A stretch of 64,000 nt of DNA from an uncultured Bacteroides sp. (lineage in GTDB: Bacteria > Bacteroidota > Bacteroidia > Bacteroidales > Bacteroidaceae), in assembly GCF_963678845.1 (NCBI RefSeq), contig NZ_OY787468.1:310001-374000 (forward strand), given 5' to 3'. Within the stretch, counting starts at the first letter, position 1, and each line of letters begins with the position of its first letter. The notes beneath the pieces are model-generated. The model had not been told where the DNA came from. It ran no database searches and saw only the letters and a list, made by a program, of their open reading frames with translations. The translations under genes were made by a program, and so were the position numbers. Shown here piece by piece: positions 32,438-41,619 of the stretch.

Positions 32438-32518
32438 GAGCTGCGCAGGTCATTTCATCGAGCTGCACAACTCGGATATGGTGAGTTGCGCAGGTCGCCA
32501 GTTCGAGCTGCGCAGGTC
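32438..32518. repeat. Four near-palindromic 14-base units with a 22-23 base period
   Basis: Units begin at 32438, 32460, 32483 and 32505. Units one and four are GAGCTGCGCAGGTC, unit two is GAGCTGCACAACTC and unit three is GAGTTGCGCAGGTC. The core TGCGCA is palindromic. The GC-rich units stand out from the AT-rich surroundings. The 8-9 base spacers differ. Confidence 0.85.
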
Positions 32519-32532
32519 GATGAAAATATAAA

Positions 32533-32558
32533 AGCAGAGATCAAAAAAGATCCCTGCT
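32533..32558. terminator. Inverted repeat between converging genes
   Basis: AGCAGAGATC (32533-32542) and GATCCCTGCT (32549-32558) pair around an A6 spacer. With the repeat just before it, it fills the gap between the converging DUF4861 and queG genes. A two-way terminator is possible, but no long T-run flanks it. Confidence 0.4.
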
Positions 32559-32642
32559 CATTTACAGAAACAGCCTCGGGAGATTGAAAACGTTCAGATT
32601 GCTTTTATAAAAAAGCAGCAGGAACAGCTTAAATGAAAAGAA

Positions 32643-33569
32643 TTAGTTTTCCGGCAATATAGCCTTCAGATTCCGCATCAAACCGTCATATTTTGCACGT
32701 TTTACGGCACTGCCTTTAAAAAGAGTACGGTATTGCTCAATAGTTAAGCTAGCCCAATCTTGCCTTTTCATAGAAAGAAAAGCTTCGGAAGGTTCAAGTT
32801 CGGGCGTTTTTTGAGGAGTAGCGAAGCGATTCCAGGGACAACATTTCTGGCAATCATCACAACCATATAGATGACTGCCCATCTCAGCAGCATATTCTGC
32901 CTGTATTTCGTTTTTATTCTCAATAGTAAGGTAAGAGATGCAGCGATTAGAATTAAGGCAGAACGGCTTCTCTAAAGCTTTTGTAGGACATACATCCAAA
33001 CATCGTTTGCAATTGCCACATTTGCTCTTCATAGGAGAGTCATAATCCATCTCAATATCTACAAGAATTTCTCCCAGAAAAAAGTAGGAACCCGCATGAG
33101 GAATAATAAGCTGAGTGTTCTTTCCAATCCACCCAAGCCCAGCTTGCCAGGCCCAGTATCGGTCGAGTATGGGAGCTGTATCACAGAAAACTCTGCCATT
33201 AACCGGCTGCAACTGTTCATTGATATAATTGAAAAGAGAGGTTAACTTTGCTTTCATCACCTCGTGGTAATCTTGCCCATAGGCATAGTAGGCAAACTGC
33301 AACTGATCTTCTTTAAGTTTACGTGAAGGGTAGTAATTGAGGGCAACTGAAATCACACTCTTAGTTCCTTCAACCAATAAACGTGGATCACACCGTTTAT
33401 CAAGATGATTGGCCATATAGCTCATCCCGGCCTGATTGCCTTCTGCAAGCCACTGCTCAAGATGAATCTTATTCTCCCCTACAAAGTCCGCACGGGCTAT
33501 GCCACAAGCAGAAAAGCCGAGGCGTAATGCTTCGGCTTTTATCTGTTGGGAAAGTGTTTCTTTATTCAT
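32643..33569 (-). CDS. queG: Epoxyqueuosine reductase QueG
   Basis: QueG reduces epoxyqueuosine in tRNA to queuosine using cobalamin and two 4Fe-4S clusters. The 308-residue protein has both cluster motifs: CGNCKRCLDVCPTKAL in the middle and YGCDDCQKCCPWN later. The catalytic aspartate segment is FCDTAPILDRYWAWQAGLGW. It completes the pathway whose QueA step is encoded at 1565. It overlaps the deacetylase gene upstream by one base, so they are co-transcribed. Confidence 0.96.
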   Translation of the reverse strand: MNKETLSQQIKAEALRLGFSACGIARADFVGENKIHLEQWLAEGNQAGMSYMANHLDKRCDPRLLVEGTKSVISVALNYYPSRKLKEDQLQFAYYAYGQDYHEVMKAKLTSLFNYINEQLQPVNGRVFCDTAPILDRYWAWQAGLGWIGKNTQLIIPHAGSYFFLGEILVDIEMDYDSPMKSKCGNCKRCLDVCPTKALEKPFCLNSNRCISYLTIENKNEIQAEYAAEMGSHLYGCDDCQKCCPWNRFATPQKTPELEPSEAFLSMKRQDWASLTIEQYRTLFKGSAVKRAKYDGLMRNLKAILPEN

Positions 33570-34177
33570 TATAATAACTTAAACTGATAGCCTTGCTCTA
33601 ATAACCATTCAATGGAGCGAGGTAAGGCGTATTTCATGTTTTGTTCAGACTTTAGTGAGTCATGAAAAGTAATTATGGAACCGTTACGCACATAATGTTT
33701 TACCTTTTCAAAGACCTGCGCACCATTCAGCTTATTGCTATAATCGCGGGTCACCAAATCCCACATTACAATCTTGTACTTCTTCCTGAGAACATAATAT
33801 TGATCAGGTCTCATGTGACCATGCGGCGGGCGAAAAAGATCTGATTTAATCAGTTCATTTGCTTTATCCGTATTGGCCAGGTAGTTCTTCGTTAAGTACT
33901 CAAATCCCCGAATATGATTAAAAGTATGATTCCCCACACGGTGACCGCGTTCAAGAATCATTTTAAACTCTTCAGGGTGTTTGCGTATATTATCTCCCAC
34001 CAAAAAGAAGGTTGCCTTAATCCCGTACTTATCAAGTAAATCGAGTACCCAAGGAGTAATCTCGGGAATGGGTCCGTCATCGAACGTCAGGTAAACTGCT
34101 TTCTCATTAGGATCCATTCTCCAAATTGCCCCCGGGTAAAGTGCCCTTAACACTTTAGGGGGTTGTTCAATAAACAT
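33569..34177 (-). CDS. Polysaccharide deacetylase (NodB-homology domain)
   Basis: The 202-residue protein is a single carbohydrate esterase family 4 domain. The catalytic motif TFDDGP is at about residue 31, the second metal motif is HRVGNHTFNH, and FRPPHGHMRP and DLVTRDYSN follow. No signal peptide is visible, so it may act in the cytoplasm or the start may be misread. The substrate (peptidoglycan or another N-acetylated glycan) is unknown. It follows the DUF2723 gene by 15 bases. Confidence 0.93.
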   Translation of the reverse strand: MFIEQPPKVLRALYPGAIWRMDPNEKAVYLTFDDGPIPEITPWVLDLLDKYGIKATFFLVGDNIRKHPEEFKMILERGHRVGNHTFNHIRGFEYLTKNYLANTDKANELIKSDLFRPPHGHMRPDQYYVLRKKYKIVMWDLVTRDYSNKLNGAQVFEKVKHYVRNGSIITFHDSLKSEQNMKYALPRSIEWLLEQGYQFKLL

Positions 34178-34192
34178 ATCTTGTATCTGTTC

Positions 34193-37100
34193 TTATTTAT
34201 GAGCTCCACCTGTTCTCATTGAGTATGAAGCATACAAGGCCTCAAATCTCTTAGAGAATTGTGCAAATAATAACGAATTGTTTGCCTTAAGCAATTTATT
34301 GGTTTCGTCCAGAATGTATAAGTTATAGACACAATCCTGATTACTTGTAGCTAGTCTTGAATCGTCCAGACTGAGATACCATCTGGCATATTCATAAGAC
34401 TTATTTGACAAGTCAGTCAGAACTTTTTCTGCTTTCTGTTTCTGGCCAACCGCAAAGTAAGCTTTTGCTATATCCATTGATCCACTTTGATAATCGTGAG
34501 GAACACAGTTGGTAGGAATAGACTTCATACCGTAATCAAGCAACTTCATAACTTTGTCATTCTTTCCTTCATTAACTAATTGAAGAGCCAGTTGAGCAAT
34601 TATCCGGCGATGTGAATAACACATTCTCATTATGTTTTCATCCAGATAAACCTTTGGATTATCCATGCCACCCCATTTGAACTTATGCATAATATTATCA
34701 TACATCTTTTCGCTGTCCATACGACCGCCAACTTTAGCTGTATTGAACGGAGTTATACGATAAGCCAAACCTTCCTGACAGAAGTTATTTCCAAAGCAAA
34801 GATGATTTTCTGTACCAACAGATATTGCCATATAGATAGGACGCGTCCAGTTACACTGAGCAACCATTTCAAGCATCATCAGTTCTGCCTTGCTAATACC
34901 TTTTTTACCCTTCAAAGAAAGAGTCATATAATCAGGAATAACTCCGTGAAGTGAATCAGGAATCATCATGCCCGAACGTTTGATTGCTGCCTTATCAAGT
35001 TTGATAACAATACTATCTGTAGGAATAATCTTCAGTTCTTCCTTGTCTGAACGTACCCAATACTTAAGGATATTCTTCAATTCAAAAGGATTTTCACCAA
35101 AGTTCTTTTTCGCTTCTGCCGGATCGCTCTTATAAAGTGCAAGGATGGTTTCCTTCACTTCAGGACGTATCTGAACATATTCATTGGCACCTGTAACGTA
35201 TTCCAAACGGTTCCATGTAATAGGAACAGCAGGAGAATCATAAGCCTGACGCTTCATCTGGTCAATATACCAGTCGGTCTGCAAATAGCTAAGATTACAT
35301 ACACGCATATCTGTACGGAATCCTTCTGTTTCCTGATTATACCACAATGGGAAAGTATCATTATCACCATTTGTGTAAATAATTGGATTACCTTTTTTCT
35401 GGCAAGAATTCAAATAGTTCTGACCAATGTCACGGCAAGTATAACGACCAGAACGATCATGATCATCCCAAGTTTGACCGGCCATTTGAATAGGAACAAG
35501 CAAACAAGCCAAAGAGGCAAGCACCGCAGCAGGCAGTTCACCCATTTTCTTACTAAGCAGTTTTATTATTCCGGCAACCCCCATACCAATCCAGATGGCA
35601 AATGCATAGAACGACCCCGCATAAGCATAGTCTCGCTCACGAGGCTGACTCGGCGTTTGATTCAGATATAGAACAATTGCAATACCTGTCATGAAGAAAA
35701 GGAAGAAGACTACCCAAAATCCTTGTATACCTTTCTGCCCTCGGTAAGCCTGGAACAAAAGTCCGATAATTCCCAGCAGCAAAGGCAAGCAATAAAATAC
35801 ATTATGCCCTTTGTTATTTGCCAGTTCAGAAGGTAACAGAGTTTGATCACCCACCAATAAATTATCTATAAATGAAATACCGGTTACCCAGTTACCATGT
35901 TCAATTTCTCCGGATCCCTGAATATCATTCTGTCTTCCGGCAAAGTTCCACATAAAATAGCGCCAATACATAAAGTTCATCTGATAAGAGAAGAAGAACT
36001 TTATATTTTCAAGTTGGGTAGGCATATTAACCGTAACCATCTCTCCGCACTGATCATAAGGAACATCATACCCTTCTATGTTCATCCATCGTTTATACTG
36101 TCCCTCATGCGCACTACTATACATACGTGGGAAGAGCATATTTTGAGCATAAACATAGTCCTGTTGATTACCGGTTGATATATAACTATCTTTCTCATTC
36201 GGAGACTTTTTCTCTTTTCTAATATAGATAGGAGCGCCTTCATTTACTACTGGAGTACAGTACCCGTCTTTAGTTTCCAGTTTTACCTTGGAAGAATATG
36301 CAGGACCATATAATAAAGGTGTAGAACCATATTGCTCACGTCCGAGATAGCTCCCCAATGTGAAGATATCTTCAGGAGAGTTCTGATCCATTGGTGTATT
36401 GGCAGTGGAACGAATAACAATCAATGCATAAGATGAATAACCAATCATAATCATCATAATGCAAAGCAGAGAAGTATTCAAAGTACGTGCGCTAATCTGA
36501 TATTTCTGATTAATGAATTTGGCAAACAAATAGATAGCCAAAATTGCTAAAACCACTAAACCGATTACGACGCAAGTTCCACCATGACCGTAGAAAGGAA
36601 TACCCAAAAGAGCTACGGTAAGCAAGAAAGATAACTTCATTCTTGTTTTACTCTTTTCTACATAAGATTCATAAATACCCCAGATAATTACTGCAGCCAG
36701 AATAATCATATAAATAATCAACCCGGTGTTAAATGGTAATCCCAAGTTATTTACAAACAATAGTTCAAACCATCCTCCTACTTTTACAAAACCCGGAACA
36801 ATGCCATAAAGCACTATAGCAACTAAAACCATTGAACCTAATAATGCAAGTAAAGAGCCTTTTGCATTGGCATTTGGATTCTTTTTAAAATAATAAACCA
36901 GTACAATCGCAGGTATACATAACAAATTAAGTAAGTGTACACCAATAGAAAGTCCAATGAGATATGCAATCAGAACCAACCAACGGTCTGAATGAGACTC
37001 ATCAGCCACATCTTCCCATTTTAAAATCAACCAGAATACTACTGCAGTGAACAAAGAAGAGAAAGCATATACTTCACCTTCCACCGCACTAAACCAAAAT

Positions 37101-37507
37101 GTATCTGAGAATGTATAGACCAAAGCTCCTACAAGTCCACTACCCATAATTGTGATAAGCTTGCCAAGCGTTATTTCCTGACCTTCTTTTATCACAAGTT
37201 TTCTAGTTAAATGAGTAATTGTCCAGAAAAGGAACATAATACAAGCTCCACTCATCAGGGCCGACATAGTATTTACCATGCGTGCCACCATAGATGGATC
37301 ATTTACAAAATGAGTAAAGAAATTAGCTGTCAACATAAAAAATGGTGCGCCAGGAGGATGTCCTACTTCCAGTTTATAACTTGAAGTAATAAACTCACCA
37401 CAATCCCAAAAACTGGCTGTGGGCTCAATTGTCATACAATAGACAACGGCTGCAATAGCAAACGCGAACCACCCCATCAGGTTGTTCACCAACTTGTACT
37501 GTTTCAT
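34193..37507 (-). CDS. DUF2723 membrane protein, protein O-mannosyltransferase-like
   Basis: The 1104-residue protein has about twelve to fourteen membrane segments in the first 700 residues and a soluble C-terminal part with helical repeat character. The N-terminal FWDCGEFITSSYKLEVGHPPGAPFF is the DUF2723 signature, with acidic residues in the first loop as in GT-C glycosyltransferases. In Bacteroides this family is thought to act in protein O-glycosylation or envelope sugar transfer; that is not settled. I chose the ATG at 37505-37507 (MKQYKLVNNL), the conserved start; the longer frame to 37543 reaches the -7 box. Confidence 0.88.
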   Translation of the reverse strand: MKQYKLVNNLMGWFAFAIAAVVYCMTIEPTASFWDCGEFITSSYKLEVGHPPGAPFFMLTANFFTHFVNDPSMVARMVNTMSALMSGACIMFLFWTITHLTRKLVIKEGQEITLGKLITIMGSGLVGALVYTFSDTFWFSAVEGEVYAFSSLFTAVVFWLILKWEDVADESHSDRWLVLIAYLIGLSIGVHLLNLLCIPAIVLVYYFKKNPNANAKGSLLALLGSMVLVAIVLYGIVPGFVKVGGWFELLFVNNLGLPFNTGLIIYMIILAAVIIWGIYESYVEKSKTRMKLSFLLTVALLGIPFYGHGGTCVVIGLVVLAILAIYLFAKFINQKYQISARTLNTSLLCIMMIMIGYSSYALIVIRSTANTPMDQNSPEDIFTLGSYLGREQYGSTPLLYGPAYSSKVKLETKDGYCTPVVNEGAPIYIRKEKKSPNEKDSYISTGNQQDYVYAQNMLFPRMYSSAHEGQYKRWMNIEGYDVPYDQCGEMVTVNMPTQLENIKFFFSYQMNFMYWRYFMWNFAGRQNDIQGSGEIEHGNWVTGISFIDNLLVGDQTLLPSELANNKGHNVFYCLPLLLGIIGLLFQAYRGQKGIQGFWVVFFLFFMTGIAIVLYLNQTPSQPRERDYAYAGSFYAFAIWIGMGVAGIIKLLSKKMGELPAAVLASLACLLVPIQMAGQTWDDHDRSGRYTCRDIGQNYLNSCQKKGNPIIYTNGDNDTFPLWYNQETEGFRTDMRVCNLSYLQTDWYIDQMKRQAYDSPAVPITWNRLEYVTGANEYVQIRPEVKETILALYKSDPAEAKKNFGENPFELKNILKYWVRSDKEELKIIPTDSIVIKLDKAAIKRSGMMIPDSLHGVIPDYMTLSLKGKKGISKAELMMLEMVAQCNWTRPIYMAISVGTENHLCFGNNFCQEGLAYRITPFNTAKVGGRMDSEKMYDNIMHKFKWGGMDNPKVYLDENIMRMCYSHRRIIAQLALQLVNEGKNDKVMKLLDYGMKSIPTNCVPHDYQSGSMDIAKAYFAVGQKQKAEKVLTDLSNKSYEYARWYLSLDDSRLATSNQDCVYNLYILDETNKLLKANNSLLFAQFSKRFEALYASYSMRTGGAHK

Positions 37508-37540
37508 TAAATATATGTTTATATTGTTACATATGCGCGG

Positions 37541-37548
37541 CAAAGATA
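37541..37548 (-). promoter_or_regulatory. Promoter -7 box for the DUF2723 operon
   Basis: On the minus strand this reads TATCTTTG, a match to TAnnTTTG, 34 bases before the chosen start. Confidence 0.6.
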
Positions 37549-37653
37549 GAAAACTTTAATTAAACGCATGCATGTAACGCTTGTTTTCAGTCTTTTAGAG
37601 AATCAAAAAACGTCCTTATTTTTATTTTTTAAATAAAATTTATATTAATAATT

Positions 37654-38424
37654 TTACTTTATATCTTCGTGATGATGATTCCTGATAATACGATGAGGTA
37701 GCTCTCCGTGCCCCAACAGTTCAATAGGGCATTCAAATTTAGCTTCCAACCACTCGGCAGACACTTCTGAGTCTGGGTGATAATCGAGCGTTTCATTCAC
37801 GCAAGCTATTGACTTCACGTTACTTACTACCGTACCAATGTCATGAGAAACGAGTATTATTGCCCGTTCTTTATTTATTTCCGAAAGGATTTCATAAAGT
37901 CTGCTCTCAAAACGTTGATCAATATATGTGTTAGGCTCATCAAGAATCACAACCTCTGGATTAGAAACAATGGCTCGTCCCAGTAATGCGCGCTGAAGTT
38001 GCCCGCCTGAAAGCTGACCTATAGCCTTTTTTTCAAGTCCCTGTAATCCCATACGACTTATAATATCAGCCACTTGAGCATGATGTTCATCTGAGAAGCT
38101 TTTTATAAATGACTTTTTGCGACTCAACCCCGAGAGAACAACATCGTAAACAGATATAGGAAACTTTTTATCAATCGCATTGTACTGAGGCAGATATCCC
38201 ATAGATATATTATCTACAGGTTTCCCTTCACTATAAAAGCGAATTTCACCGCTATTGGGTTTTAGTAAACCAAGGATAAGCTTTATTAATGTAGTTTTTC
38301 CTCCACCATTAGGGCCAATAACTCCAAGAAAGTCGTGCTTATATACACTTAGATTTACATCGCGCAGCACAATGTTACCATCATAACCAGCTGACAAATG
38401 ATTTATTTCAATAATTCTATTCAT
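37654..38424 (-). CDS. Zinc/manganese-type ABC transporter ATPase (ZnuC-like)
   Basis: The 256-residue ATPase has Walker A GPNGGGKTT, signature LSGGQLQR, Walker B VVILDEPNTYID and H-loop LVSHD, and is most like the ZnuC/TroB group. I chose the ATG at 38422-38424, which overlaps the stop of the binding-protein gene as ATGA; the frame extends 14 residues further into that gene. The C-terminal tail is histidine-bearing (NHHHED). The membrane permease of this importer is not next to it in this window. Confidence 0.9.
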   Translation of the reverse strand: MNRIIEINHLSAGYDGNIVLRDVNLSVYKHDFLGVIGPNGGGKTTLIKLILGLLKPNSGEIRFYSEGKPVDNISMGYLPQYNAIDKKFPISVYDVVLSGLSRKKSFIKSFSDEHHAQVADIISRMGLQGLEKKAIGQLSGGQLQRALLGRAIVSNPEVVILDEPNTYIDQRFESRLYEILSEINKERAIILVSHDIGTVVSNVKSIACVNETLDYHPDSEVSAEWLEAKFECPIELLGHGELPHRIIRNHHHEDIK

Positions 38425-39296
38425 CGTTTCAGGGCTTGGGCTATATGGATCATTTCTCCTTTCCAATCATAAGAAAGAGGATTTATGCTCACAATCTTTG
38501 TTCCTGTCTCTTTTGCTATTAGTTCAGCATTGTTCTTATCAAATTCCTGCTGTACAAAGATCACCCGCACACCTTCTTTCTTGCATGTTTGTATCAGTTC
38601 TTTCAGGTGAGCAGGCGAAGGCTCTTTCCCTTCTTCTTCAATGCAAATTTGATGCAATCCATAATCACGGGCAAAATATGAAAGAGCCGGATGATAGATC
38701 ATAAAGGATTTATCTGCATTTTTTAAAATGACTTTAAGTGTATCATCTAAGTTCTTTATCTCTTGCTTCAATTTATTACATCTTTGAATATAGTATATCT
38801 CGTTGGCTTTATCCAAAGAGCAAAGCGCTTTGCAAGTGTTATTAGCTATAATCTGTACATTTATAGGAGAATTCCAGATATGAGGATCAATTCCTTTCAA
38901 AGAATGATTGCTTCCTTCATTATCACCGTGGTGATGATGATGACTATCCAATATTAAATTAATACCGGCAGATGTATCGAAAACAAGCATATGTGGAGCG
39001 TTTTCCTTTAAACGCTCAAACCAAGTGAGTTCAAAGCCAATATATCCTATGCGAAAGTAAGCCTCACTTTTATCGAGAGAAACCAATTGCGAAGGTATCG
39101 GATCATAGCTTTCAGGACTTGAACCTTTGGGAACCATACTTACTACAGAAAACTTATCTCCGGCTATCTGCTCAGTAAAATAGCGCTGTGGCTCAATGGT
39201 TACAGTTAGTATCTTTTTGTTTTGTTCTTTCTTATTAGTACATCCAATAAAGGCTATACTGACTAATAAAGAGAGCATTATGAATATCTTTCTCAT
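38421..39296 (-). CDS. Metal ABC transporter substrate-binding lipoprotein (ZnuA-like)
   Basis: The 291-residue protein has a lipoprotein signal with lipobox IGC at residue 19. It belongs to the cluster A-I metal-binding proteins (ZnuA/TroA/AdcA). A histidine-rich loop (HHHHGDNEGSNHS) at about 116-128 is typical of zinc binders, and further His residues (DPHIWNS, YHPALSYF) form the metal site. Zinc is more likely than manganese because of the loop. It precedes and overlaps the ATPase gene. Confidence 0.92.
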   Translation of the reverse strand: MRKIFIMLSLLVSIAFIGCTNKKEQNKKILTVTIEPQRYFTEQIAGDKFSVVSMVPKGSSPESYDPIPSQLVSLDKSEAYFRIGYIGFELTWFERLKENAPHMLVFDTSAGINLILDSHHHHHGDNEGSNHSLKGIDPHIWNSPINVQIIANNTCKALCSLDKANEIYYIQRCNKLKQEIKNLDDTLKVILKNADKSFMIYHPALSYFARDYGLHQICIEEEGKEPSPAHLKELIQTCKKEGVRVIFVQQEFDKNNAELIAKETGTKIVSINPLSYDWKGEMIHIAQALKR

Positions 39297-39321
39297 AAAA
39301 TCATTTTAATTCTGTAATGTG

Positions 39322-39329
39322 CAAAAGTA
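39322..39329 (-). promoter_or_regulatory. Promoter -7 box for the ZnuA-like gene
   Basis: On the minus strand this reads TACTTTTG, matching TAnnTTTG, 26 bases before the ATG. No Zur box was recognised. Confidence 0.55.
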
Positions 39330-39361
39330 ATTATAATAATTGATAGTAACATGAAAAACCT

Positions 39362-39369
39362 TACCTTTG
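39362..39369 (+). promoter_or_regulatory. Promoter -7 box for mnmD
   Basis: TACCTTTG matches TAnnTTTG, 28 bases before the mnmD ATG. Confidence 0.5.
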
Positions 39370-39397
39370 TTGGGAAAACAAAAGGGTCCAATTAATA

Positions 39398-40123
39398 ATG
39401 GAAACAAAGCAACAATCACTATCATCTGAAATAGAATTAACAGCCGACGGAAGCCATACTCTTTTTGTTCCGTCCATGAATGAACATTATCATTCTGTTA
39501 ACGGGGCAAAAACTGAAGCGGAACATATATACATTAACTATGGATTAAGGGAAAGCTGTGCATCTACTCTTCATGTACTGGAAATTGGCTTTGGAACGGG
39601 TTTGAACGCATTCCTCACATTAATTGAAGCGCAAAAACTTCAAAAAAAGACTATCTACACTAGTCTTGAACTTTACCCTTTACCACTTGAGAAAGTTCAG
39701 AAACTAAATTATCCGGATGTTATCTACCCTGAATTTGCAAGTCTTTATTATAACTTGCATCGGGCAACATGGAATGAGCCATGCGAAATAACTCCTGATT
39801 TCTCTCTGCTTAAAGTAAATATTGATTTTACCCACATCCCTCATCCAAATGAATCGGCTAAATGGAGCCTTGGAAAATCAGGCAATCAGTTCGTATCTTA
39901 TGATGTGGTTTATTTTGATGCTTTTGCACCGGAGAAACAACCAGAGATGTGGAACCAGGAACTATTTGATGCCATCTATGCCTCCATGAGTCACAAGGGT
40001 ATATTAACCACTTATTGCGCCAAAGGAGTTATAAGAAGAATGCTTCAGTCTTCTGGATTTACGGTAGAAAGGTTACCTGGACCTCCGGGAAAAAGAGAAG
40101 TATTAAGGGCTATCAAATTGTAA
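39398..40123 (+). CDS. mnmD: tRNA 5-methylaminomethyl-2-thiouridine methyltransferase MnmD
   Basis: MnmD methylates the aminomethyl group of wobble uridine 34, the last step of mnm5s2U. The 241-residue protein starts with the family pattern FVPSMNEHYHSVNGAKTEAEH, has the SAM motif LEIGFGTGLNAF, and DVVYFDAFAPEKQPEMWNQELF. It corresponds to the methyltransferase half of E. coli MnmC, without the FAD-dependent oxidase half, as usual outside gammaproteobacteria. It converges on the next gene with a gap of 6 bases. Confidence 0.95.
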   Translation: METKQQSLSSEIELTADGSHTLFVPSMNEHYHSVNGAKTEAEHIYINYGLRESCASTLHVLEIGFGTGLNAFLTLIEAQKLQKKTIYTSLELYPLPLEKVQKLNYPDVIYPEFASLYYNLHRATWNEPCEITPDFSLLKVNIDFTHIPHPNESAKWSLGKSGNQFVSYDVVYFDAFAPEKQPEMWNQELFDAIYASMSHKGILTTYCAKGVIRRMLQSSGFTVERLPGPPGKREVLRAIKL

Positions 40124-40129
40124 TATCGG

Positions 40130-40621
40130 TTAGCCAAAATATTGTGAATATAATGCTGCAATACCGTGAGCAGCAAATACCGTAAAATAAGCTATGATTA
40201 TATAGCGGATTAACTTTCCTACAAACATTGAAGTGGCGGTAAGAATAACGTTGCTACGCATAAAACCTAATGTCATTGCTATAATTTCACCAAACGTAGG
40301 CAGAAAGCCAAAAAAGCCCATCAATGCACCTTTACCCTGCAGAAATTTTTGCATCTTTTCAATCTTTGCATGCTTCACTTTAAAATATTTTTCCGCCCAT
40401 TCTACTTTTCCTAAATAGCCAATGTAATAACAGCTCATTCCTCCAACTGTATTCCCTAAAGAAGCCCATAATACAGAATAATAAGGATCAAGCCCCATTT
40501 TAATTAATACAACAAGTACTATCTCGGAAGCAAAAGGCACAATACTTCCTGCAAGCGCTGCAGAAATAAAAAGCCCGGGATATCCCCACTCTATAAAAAG
40601 CTGTTGAATTGTTGACATCAT
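40130..40621 (-). CDS. DedA/YqaA-type (VTT-domain) membrane protein
   Basis: The 163-residue membrane protein has four or so hydrophobic segments and resembles the short YqaA branch of the DedA/VTT superfamily: the start ALAGSIVPFASEIVLVVLI, then LGNTVGGMSCYYIGYLGK, and GFFGFLPTFGEIIAMTLGFMRSN. DedA proteins are linked to lipid carrier transport and envelope homeostasis. The start may be either of two adjacent ATGs (40621 or 40618); both overlap the stop of the upstream gene. Confidence 0.85.
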   Translation of the reverse strand: MMSTIQQLFIEWGYPGLFISAALAGSIVPFASEIVLVVLIKMGLDPYYSVLWASLGNTVGGMSCYYIGYLGKVEWAEKYFKVKHAKIEKMQKFLQGKGALMGFFGFLPTFGEIIAMTLGFMRSNVILTATSMFVGKLIRYIIIAYFTVFAAHGIAALYSQYFG

Positions 40622-41616
40622 AGCATCCACAAATTATATGCAAGAAGCGCGAGCAATCCTGCTAATGAAAAAATAAAAAATATATTAGAGCTACGACTGT
40701 GCGTCAAAGCAAAAAAGTGTCCTGCAAGAAAACTAAAGCAAACTAATAGGAATGGAAATATTACCATAAAGTGCTGTCCCTGCAAGATAAGCAGCACAAG
40801 CAAACAGGTTCCCAACAATGAGAAAAAGTTTATATATGCCCTGGAACGTATTTTATCCTGCCAGCCATTAATCAAGCTATGAGCCACTGAGACAATAAAT
40901 ACAATAAGAATATAGCTAATAGTAGCAATTTGCCAGCCTTTCAGCGCAAGAATATTTATCGGAACAAAATTTAAAAGCTCTTGAAAAGGACGATAAAGCA
41001 TTTCCATGTTATTGAAAGAAAATGCATATCCAAATAAGAACCAAAAAGGAACCGACAGACCTATCAGCCCTGCGAAAAAACTTTTAGAATTCAATGATTG
41101 GAAATTATAAGCTCCTATCAGATAAAGAGGAGCCAGAAATAACACCTGAGGAATCATTAAACTACTTAGTCCTAAAAATAGCCAGGAATAAAAGATAACA
41201 CCCGAAGGTTGCGCATGCTGATATGATTGAAATAGAAAATAAATGGAACCTACCATGCAAAGTGCAGTAACAGAACCCATCTGCAATGAATAGAGTTCTG
41301 GACAAGCAGAAATTACAATAAAGTAAAACGAAGTCTGAATGGAAGCTCTAAGGCGTATAATGGCAAAAGAATTATTCAGTTCTATCAATAAATAGCCAAT
41401 AAATGCATGCAAAAATAGATTTATTAATAGACTAAATGATTTCCCAAGAAAAAAGGGGGCTAACAACTGCCATACAAGAGATGAAGATTGAGAAAACACA
41501 GCCACCGGCTTTATTAAATAAACTCCAAGCCAAATAATAACAGACAATAACATTACTACAGGCAAAACAAATTTGCCTGTAGTAATTCTTTGCTGTATAC
41601 GCTTCTTTATCATCAT
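40618..41616 (-). CDS. Polytopic membrane protein of unknown function, Bacteroidales type
   Basis: I do not recognise a named family. The 332-residue protein has about nine to ten hydrophobic segments and few charged residues outside the N-terminal KKRIQQRIT. It lies directly after purD (3-base gap) and overlaps the YqaA-like gene, an arrangement that suggests one transcript. Multi-pass proteins at this place next to purD occur in Bacteroides; no function is known to me. Confidence 0.8.
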   Translation of the reverse strand: MMIKKRIQQRITTGKFVLPVVMLLSVIIWLGVYLIKPVAVFSQSSSLVWQLLAPFFLGKSFSLLINLFLHAFIGYLLIELNNSFAIIRLRASIQTSFYFIVISACPELYSLQMGSVTALCMVGSIYFLFQSYQHAQPSGVIFYSWLFLGLSSLMIPQVLFLAPLYLIGAYNFQSLNSKSFFAGLIGLSVPFWFLFGYAFSFNNMEMLYRPFQELLNFVPINILALKGWQIATISYILIVFIVSVAHSLINGWQDKIRSRAYINFFSLLGTCLLVLLILQGQHFMVIFPFLLVCFSFLAGHFFALTHSRSSNIFFIFSLAGLLALLAYNLWML

Positions 41617-41619
41617 AAT

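Noticed and set aside
32438..32518. CRISPR array
   Set aside because: Units are only 14 bases with 8-9 base spacers and no cas genes are present; it is a short tandem palindromic repeat.
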